64,000 nucleotides of DNA from Pseudomonas chlororaphis subsp. aurantiaca (GTDB taxonomy: Bacteria > Pseudomonadota > Gammaproteobacteria > Pseudomonadales > Pseudomonadaceae). Every line of letters starts with the position of its first letter. Within the stretch, counting starts at the first letter, position 1. The stretch is taken from NCBI RefSeq assembly GCF_013466605.1, contig NZ_CP059162.1, positions 868,001 to 932,000 on the forward strand, read 5' to 3'. A program made the translations under genes and the position numbers. The notes below the pieces were generated by a model. The model had not been told where the DNA came from, searched no databases, and saw nothing but the letters and a program-made list of their open reading frames with translations. Of this stretch, positions 53,420 to 64,000 are shown in pieces.

Positions 53420-55093
53420 TCAAGCCTTGGCGGTCACCACCATCTTTTTCGCGTGGGCCAGCGACTCCTTGGTCAGGTCGATGCCGCCCAGCATGCGTGC
53501 CACCTCTTCGATCCGCTCGGTCTTGCCCAGTTTGGAAACCGCGGTGTGAGTCGCATCGCTGCCGCGCACCTTGTGCACAAAAAGATGCTGATGGCCCTGA
53601 GCTGCCACCTGCGGCAAGTGGGTAACCGTCAAGACCTGGCCGCGCTCGCCGAGGCGACGTAGCAGCTGGCCGACGATTTCCGCGGTCGGGCCGCCGATGC
53701 CGACGTCCACTTCGTCGAATACCAGGGTCGGGACGCGAGAGGTCTGTGCGGTAATCACCTGGATCGCCAGGCTGATCCGCGACAGTTCGCCCCCGGATGC
53801 CACTTTGGCCAGGGCCTTGAGCGGCTGGCCGGGGTTGGCGCTGACCAGCAGCTCGACCTGCTCGAGGCCATTGGGCTGCAATTCGTCGCCGCTGTTGGCG
53901 TGCAGTTCGATGGTGAATCGGCCCCCGGGCATGCCCAGGCGCTGGATTTCCTGTTCGACAGCACTGGCCAGGCTGGTTGCGGCCTGCTGGCGCAGCTCGC
54001 TCAGCTCCCTGGCCTTTTCGTGATAGTGCCGGGCAAAGGATTTCAGCTCGTCGCCCAGGCGCTCGATGGACTCGTCGTTGGCGTCCAGGGTCTCGATTTC
54101 CTCCAGCAGTGTCTGCTGCATGGCCGCCACTTCGGTGGGCTGGATGCGGTGTTTGCGAGCCAGGGTATAGATGGCGTCCAGCCGCTCCTCCAGTTGTTGC
54201 AGGCGCGCCGGGTCCGCATCGAAATGGTCGACGAAGCGATTGAGTTCGCCGACGGCCTCTTCGACCTGGATTTGCGCGCTGGCCAGCAGGTTGGTGGCTT
54301 CCGCCAGGGCGCCGGAGGTATTGCCGATGCTCGACAGGCGGTTGAGGCTCGCTGTCAGGGCGCTTAGGACGTTACCCGAATCGCTTTCGCTGCAATGTTC
54401 GACGACCTGCCGGCAGATGCCCAGCAGGCTTTCGGCGTTGGTCAGGTTCTTGTGTTCGAGTTCCAGCTGCTCGAGTTCGTTTTCGCCCAGGGCAAGGTTT
54501 TCCAGTTCCTCCAGCTGATAGCTGAGGAGCTGGTGGCGAGCCCGCTGCTCGTCCCCGGAATTGGACAGGCGCTCCAGTTCCTGGCGGGTCTGGCGCCAGC
54601 GCTGGGCCGCCAGCGATACCTGGCGGGCCAGGTCGGTGGCGCCGGCGTACTCGTCGAGCAGGCGGCGGTGGGTGTCGGTTTTCAGCAGCGACTGGTGTTC
54701 ATGCTGGCTGTGGATATCGATCAGCAGCTCGCCGAGGGCCTTGAGGTCGCCTAGCGGGCAGGGGGAACCATTGATGTAGCCGCGGGAACGGCCTTCGGCG
54801 GTGATGACCCGGCGCAGGATGCACGGGCTGTCGTTGTCCAGGTCGCGTTCGGCGAGCCAGGTGCGGGCCTCGGGGATGTCTTCCAGGTCGAAGGTGGCGA
54901 GAATGTCGGCCTTGTCGGCGCCCGGGCGCACCACGCCGCTGTCGGCGCGATCACCCAGGGTCAGTCCCAGGGCGTCGAGCATGATCGACTTGCCGGCGCC
55001 GGTTTCACCCGTGATGACGCTCATCCCGCGATCCAGTTCCAGATCGAGATGTTCAACGATGGCGTAGTTGTGTACGGACAGGTGCACCAGCAT
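53420..55093 (-). CDS. recN: DNA repair protein RecN
   Basis: A 557-residue SMC-like ATPase. Walker A is GETGAGKS (29-36), followed by a long coiled coil, and the C-terminal half ends with VASGGELSRISLAI (ABC signature) and LVFDEVDVGIGG (Walker B). ATG 55093 gives the standard MLVHLSVHNYAIVEHL opening. It acts in double-strand break repair. A LexA-type box upstream indicates SOS control. Divergent from grpE. Confidence 0.96.
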   Translation of the reverse strand: MLVHLSVHNYAIVEHLDLELDRGMSVITGETGAGKSIMLDALGLTLGDRADSGVVRPGADKADILATFDLEDIPEARTWLAERDLDNDSPCILRRVITAEGRSRGYINGSPCPLGDLKALGELLIDIHSQHEHQSLLKTDTHRRLLDEYAGATDLARQVSLAAQRWRQTRQELERLSNSGDEQRARHQLLSYQLEELENLALGENELEQLELEHKNLTNAESLLGICRQVVEHCSESDSGNVLSALTASLNRLSSIGNTSGALAEATNLLASAQIQVEEAVGELNRFVDHFDADPARLQQLEERLDAIYTLARKHRIQPTEVAAMQQTLLEEIETLDANDESIERLGDELKSFARHYHEKARELSELRQQAATSLASAVEQEIQRLGMPGGRFTIELHANSGDELQPNGLEQVELLVSANPGQPLKALAKVASGGELSRISLAIQVITAQTSRVPTLVFDEVDVGIGGPTAEIVGQLLRRLGERGQVLTVTHLPQVAAQGHQHLFVHKVRGSDATHTAVSKLGKTERIEEVARMLGGIDLTKESLAHAKKMVVTAKA

Positions 55094-55117
55094 AAAGGCC
55101 GCTCCCAAGCTTTAGGT

Positions 55118-55133
55118 CTGGTTATTTATACAG
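55118..55133 (-). promoter_or_regulatory. LexA (SOS) box of recN
   Basis: CTG-N10-CAG in the form CTGTATAAATAACCAG on the recN strand, 25 bases before the start codon, matches the gammaproteobacterial LexA consensus. Confidence 0.85.
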
Positions 55134-55264
55134 TGTTTTGTTTTCGGCTGACAATGCCCGGCCTTAGCTCGATTCGCTTGCTTGGCTGATTTTTTTATCG
55201 CGTGTGGGAATGGTTGGTGAGAGGCGTTTTGCTTCGCGCAATGATTTTTGCCGAGGGCGCGGCC

Positions 55265-55290
55265 CTTGAACCTGAAAAATGCGACCCCAT
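55265..55290 (+). promoter_or_regulatory. Sigma-32 (RpoH) heat-shock promoter of grpE
   Basis: CTTGAA followed after 14 bases by CCCCATAT, an excellent match to the sigma-32 consensus. It lies about 55 bases before the grpE start. Confidence 0.9.
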
Positions 55291-55345
55291 ATACCGGGGC
55301 AGAAGCGTGAGTTGAGCTCACGGACGATATTGAAAGGAGAATTGT

Positions 55346-55912
55346 ATGGCTGACGAACAGACGCTGGATACGCAAAATCTCGACGCCAATCAGGCCCCTG
55401 AGGCTTCGGGCGAAGATCTGGCGGCTCGTGTGCAAGTGCTCGAAGAGCAGTTGGCTGGCGCTCAGGATCAGGCATTGCGTGTTGCGGCCGATCTGCAGAA
55501 CGTCCGCCGCCGTGCCGAGCAGGATGTAGAAAAAGCTCATAAATTCGCTCTCGAGCGTTTTGCTGGCGACCTGCTGCCGGTGATCGACAGTCTTGAGCGC
55601 GGTCTTGAGTTGTCCAGCCCGGACGACGAAAGCATTCGTCCGATGCGTGAAGGTATCGAGCTGACCCTGAAGATGTTCCAGGACATCCTGAAGCGTTATC
55701 AGTTGGAGGCGATCGATCCGCACGGCGAACCGTTCAACGCTGAACAGCACCAGGCGATGGCCATGCAGGAAAGTGCCGACGTCGAGCCGAACAGCGTTCT
55801 CAAGGTGTTCCAGAAGGGCTATCAGCTCAACGGTCGCCTGCTGCGCCCGGCCATGGTCGTGGTCAGCAAGGCGCCTGCACCGGTTTCGCCTTCGATTGAC
55901 GAGAAGGCTTGA
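55346..55912 (+). CDS. grpE: Nucleotide exchange factor GrpE
   Basis: A 188-residue protein. An acidic N-terminus leads to a long coiled coil (residues 35-90) and the C-terminal beta domain ([14 protein letters not shown] [17 protein letters not shown] and [10 protein letters not shown]). It releases ADP from DnaK. First gene of the grpE-dnaK-dnaJ-dapB string. ATG 55346 has GAAAGGAGAATTG before it. Confidence 0.97.
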   Translation: MADEQTLDTQNLDANQAPEASGEDLAARVQVLEEQLAGAQDQALRVAADLQNVRRRAEQDVEKAHKFALERFAGDLLPVIDSLERGLELSSPDDESIRPMREGIELTLKMFQDILKRYQLEAIDPHGEPFNAEQHQAMAMQESADVEPNSVLKVFQKGYQLNGRLLRPAMVVVSKAPAPVSPSIDEKA

Positions 55913-56014
55913 AATCGCGCGCAGGGCCCCCATTTATAGGCCAAGCGTTTAAGTGCTACCGCAGTCGGCCACCACTGCTGCGGCAACAAAATCTAAAGTT
56001 TCGGGAGAGTTAAC

Positions 56015-57931
<1,917 letters not shown>

Positions 57932-57990
57932 GACTGCTTGTCGGTCGGCCGGTTGACTGCCTTTGTGCGGTGGCTGGTAGGATGTCGCCG

Positions 57991-58010
57991 CGCGGGAGCT
58001 TGCTCCCGCG
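57991..58010. repeat. Short GC hairpin between dnaK and dnaJ
   Basis: CGCGGGAGC-tt-GCTCCCGCG is a nine-pair stem with a two-base loop in the 324-base gap. There is no T-tract, so it may attenuate or stabilise the mRNA. I see no gene in the rest of the gap. Confidence 0.65.
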
Positions 58011-58255
58011 TTGGCGTGTCTGGAGCAAGCGAATTTTTTACGGCGTGCGGCTCTTTTCGCGCGCTGGCGGTACGGTCGGAAATGCTCCTGCTTTCCGTTC
58101 GGGATTACCGCAATTGTCGGCCAGTCTGTTGGTCGTCTATCCAAGACCAGGATCGTTGAATTGACGTGAGTTGGGTCCGGGCCTGTATTGGGGCTCAACG
58201 AGTTTGACGAGGCTCAGGAGAGCGTTGTCGAACGTCCTTAAGAGTGCGAAGACTT

Positions 58256-60197
<1,942 letters not shown>

Positions 60198-60206
60198 GAT
60201 GCATCC

Positions 60207-60243
60207 AAAACAGGGCTCTGCCTCGCGCTGGAGCCCTGTTTTT
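60207..60243 (+). terminator. dapB terminator
   Basis: AAAACAGGGCTC and GAGCCCTGTTTTT form a twelve-pair stem with a 12-base loop and a T-tract. Confidence 0.92.
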
Positions 60244-60255
60244 ACCCGCTAAGCG

Positions 60256-60459
60256 ATGTTCTGTCGCATTCCTCTGCCTTTAAGGCTCTTTAGCGGTGGA
60301 CCAAAAAAGCCTTTTTCTGTAAGCTACAGCTTTAGTGTGTCCACTAAAAGCGCGCAGAATAATTCGGTGAAGAAGCGGGGTGACGTGTCCATACGTCACT
60401 CCGCTTTTTTACAACCTGCGATCGCCCTTTCAGGCTTTATTTACGGGAGGTCTTCTTGA
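60256..60459 (+). CDS. Open leader frame ending in the carA start codon
   Basis: A 67-codon frame from ATG 60256 (also GTG 60367) that stops at TGA overlapping the carA TTG start by four bases (TTGA). It runs through the attenuator stem. The upstream ribosome-binding site is weak, so translation from 60256 is doubtful, but termination exactly at carA TTG would couple the two if translated. Not similar to known proteins. Confidence 0.35.
   Translation: MFCRIPLPLRLFSGGPKKPFSVSYSFSVSTKSAQNNSVKKRGDVSIRHSAFLQPAIALSGFIYGRSS
60373..60410 (+). terminator. Attenuator-like terminator before carA
   Basis: AAGCGGGGTGACGT and ACGTCACTCCGCTT form a fourteen-pair stem with one G-U pair, followed by TTTTTT. 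Two smaller hairpins (CTGTA..TACAG at 60317, TTTAGTG..CACTAAA at 60331) precede it. It ends 45 bases before the carA start, so transcripts from an upstream promoter must read through it. Pyrimidine or arginine control by attenuation is plausible for carAB. Confidence 0.85.
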
Positions 60460-61592
60460 CTAAGCCAGCCATACTCGCCCTTGCTGATGGCAGCATTTTT
60501 CGCGGCGAAGCCATTGGAGCCGACGGTCAAACCGTTGGTGAGGTGGTGTTTAACACCGCAATGACCGGCTATCAGGAAATCCTTACCGATCCTTCCTACG
60601 CCCAACAGATCGTTACCCTGACTTACCCGCATATCGGCAATACCGGCACCACGCCGGAAGACGCCGAGTCCGATCGTGTCTGGTCGGCCGGTCTGGTGAT
60701 TCGCGACCTGCCACTGGTTGCGAGCAACTGGCGTAACACCTTGTCCCTGTCCGACTACCTGAAAGCCAACAATGTTGTGGCGATCGCCGGTATCGACACC
60801 CGTCGCCTGACGCGCATCCTGCGCGAGAAAGGCGCGCAGAACGGCTGCATCATGGCCGGCGACAACATCTCCGACGAAGCGGCGATTGCCGCTGCGCGCG
60901 GCTTCCCGGGCCTGAAAGGCATGGATCTGGCGAAGGTCGTCAGCACCAAGGAAAGCTACGAGTGGCGCTCCAGTGTCTGGAGCCTGAAGACCGACAGTCA
61001 CCCGACTATCGAGGCTTCCGAGTTGCCTTACCACGTGGTCGCCTACGACTACGGCGTCAAGCTGAACATCCTGCGCATGTTGGTCGAGCGCGGTTGCCGC
61101 GTGACTGTAGTGCCTGCGCAAACCCCGGCCAGCGACGTCCTGGCGCTCAAGCCTGACGGTGTGTTCCTGTCCAACGGCCCTGGCGACCCCGAGCCTTGCG
61201 ATTACGCCATCCAGGCGATCAAGGACGTGCTGGAGACCGAGATTCCGGTCTTCGGTATCTGTCTGGGCCACCAATTGCTGGCACTGGCCGCCGGCGCCAA
61301 GACGGTGAAGATGGGCCACGGCCACCACGGTGCCAACCACCCGGTTCAGGACCTGGACAGCGGTGTAGTGATGATCACCAGCCAGAACCACGGTTTTGCG
61401 GTGGACGAAACCACCCTGCCGGGCAACGTGCGGGCGATCCACAAGTCGCTGTTCGACGGCACTCTGCAAGGCATCGAGCTTACCGACAAGAGCGCATTCA
61501 GCTTCCAGGGCCACCCTGAAGCGAGCCCGGGCCCGAACGATGTGGCGCCGCTGTTCGATCGTTTCATCAACGAGATGGCCAAGCGACGCTGA
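60456..61592 (+). CDS. carA: Carbamoyl phosphate synthase small subunit
   Basis: 378 residues. The N-terminal small-subunit domain is followed by a class I glutamine amidotransferase domain with nucleophile Cys269 in [10 protein letters not shown], and the His/Glu pair in [12 protein letters not shown]. The start is TTG at 60456 with an excellent TACGGGAGGTCTTC before it; no suitable ATG exists. It hydrolyses glutamine and passes ammonia to CarB. The gap to carB is 104 bases. Confidence 0.98.
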   Translation: MTKPAILALADGSIFRGEAIGADGQTVGEVVFNTAMTGYQEILTDPSYAQQIVTLTYPHIGNTGTTPEDAESDRVWSAGLVIRDLPLVASNWRNTLSLSDYLKANNVVAIAGIDTRRLTRILREKGAQNGCIMAGDNISDEAAIAAARGFPGLKGMDLAKVVSTKESYEWRSSVWSLKTDSHPTIEASELPYHVVAYDYGVKLNILRMLVERGCRVTVVPAQTPASDVLALKPDGVFLSNGPGDPEPCDYAIQAIKDVLETEIPVFGICLGHQLLALAAGAKTVKMGHGHHGANHPVQDLDSGVVMITSQNHGFAVDETTLPGNVRAIHKSLFDGTLQGIELTDKSAFSFQGHPEASPGPNDVAPLFDRFINEMAKRR

Positions 61593-61696
61593 GTACTCGC
61601 CCCTGAAGGTGGCCCCGGCCTCGGCGGCCCCTTCAGCGCTTCAGAGATTTGATCAAGACGGCTTGCCGACTGACCTGCGGATTTGAGTGACAACCC

Positions 61697-64000
<2,304 letters not shown>

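Overview
The window is chromosomal DNA from a fluorescent-group Pseudomonas (P. fluorescens / chlororaphis / protegens type). This rests on high-GC codon use, the gene order ssrA ... smpB-ratA-rnfH // omlA // fur // recN // grpE-dnaK-dnaJ-dapB-carA-carB, a lactate cluster of the lldR/lldP/lutABC/dld type, an ssrA tag reading ANDETYGEYALAA, and many Pseudomonas-style REP hairpins between genes. The first gene (mdaB) is cut at the left edge and carB at the right edge.

Layout. 1-10 kb: mdaB end, a LysR regulator, an epimerase-like SDR, periplasmic gamma-glutamyltransferase, then a GntP permease / RpiR regulator / D-aminoacylase operon, a glyoxalase-like gene and an AraC regulator. 10-18 kb: an orphan protein with a PD-(D/E)XK-like pattern, a repeat-rich spacer, a DUF3077-like gene with an unusual structured leader, a chemoreceptor, and envelope genes (histidine phosphatase, PAP2 phosphatase, lipoprotein, ArnT-like transferase). 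18-24 kb: an amidohydrolase plus polar amino-acid ABC transporter operon with a divergent LysR gene. 24-34 kb: a GNAT, a small DMT-like membrane protein behind a short upstream ORF, a TetR gene facing an isomerase / epoxide-hydrolase-like operon with two clear operators, a second GT39-like protein, a polyamine-type binding protein, a LysR gene and a secreted SGNH esterase.

34-40 kb is accessory DNA, visibly richer in A+T than the flanks. It ends at the 3' end of ssrA (tmRNA). Two further degenerate copies of the ssrA 3' end lie at about 35.75 and 37.76 kb, so the region looks like successive integrations at ssrA. Between the copies are a SEC-C protein, an unrecognised 232-aa protein, an overlapping two-gene module (355-aa soluble protein plus multi-pass membrane protein) and the 3' remnant of a tyrosine integrase. 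40-64 kb is core genome: lactate oxidation and its regulator LldR, tmRNA partner SmpB, outer-membrane assembly (BamE/OmlA), iron control (Fur), DNA repair (RecN, with a LexA box), heat shock (GrpE-DnaK-DnaJ, with a sigma-32 promoter), lysine/peptidoglycan precursor synthesis (DapB), and carbamoyl phosphate synthesis (CarAB, with an attenuator-like leader).

The most interesting signal is a conserved structured leader found twice, 23 kb apart and on opposite strands, upstream of two different small genes (11818 and 34433). The copies differ by compensatory changes in two helices. One short segment can pair with either of two flanking copies of its complement, and the sequence of all three has changed together between loci. 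This looks like a cis-acting RNA switch; I do not recognise it as a named family. Second in interest is the tandem ssrA-associated island and its overlapping two-gene cargo.
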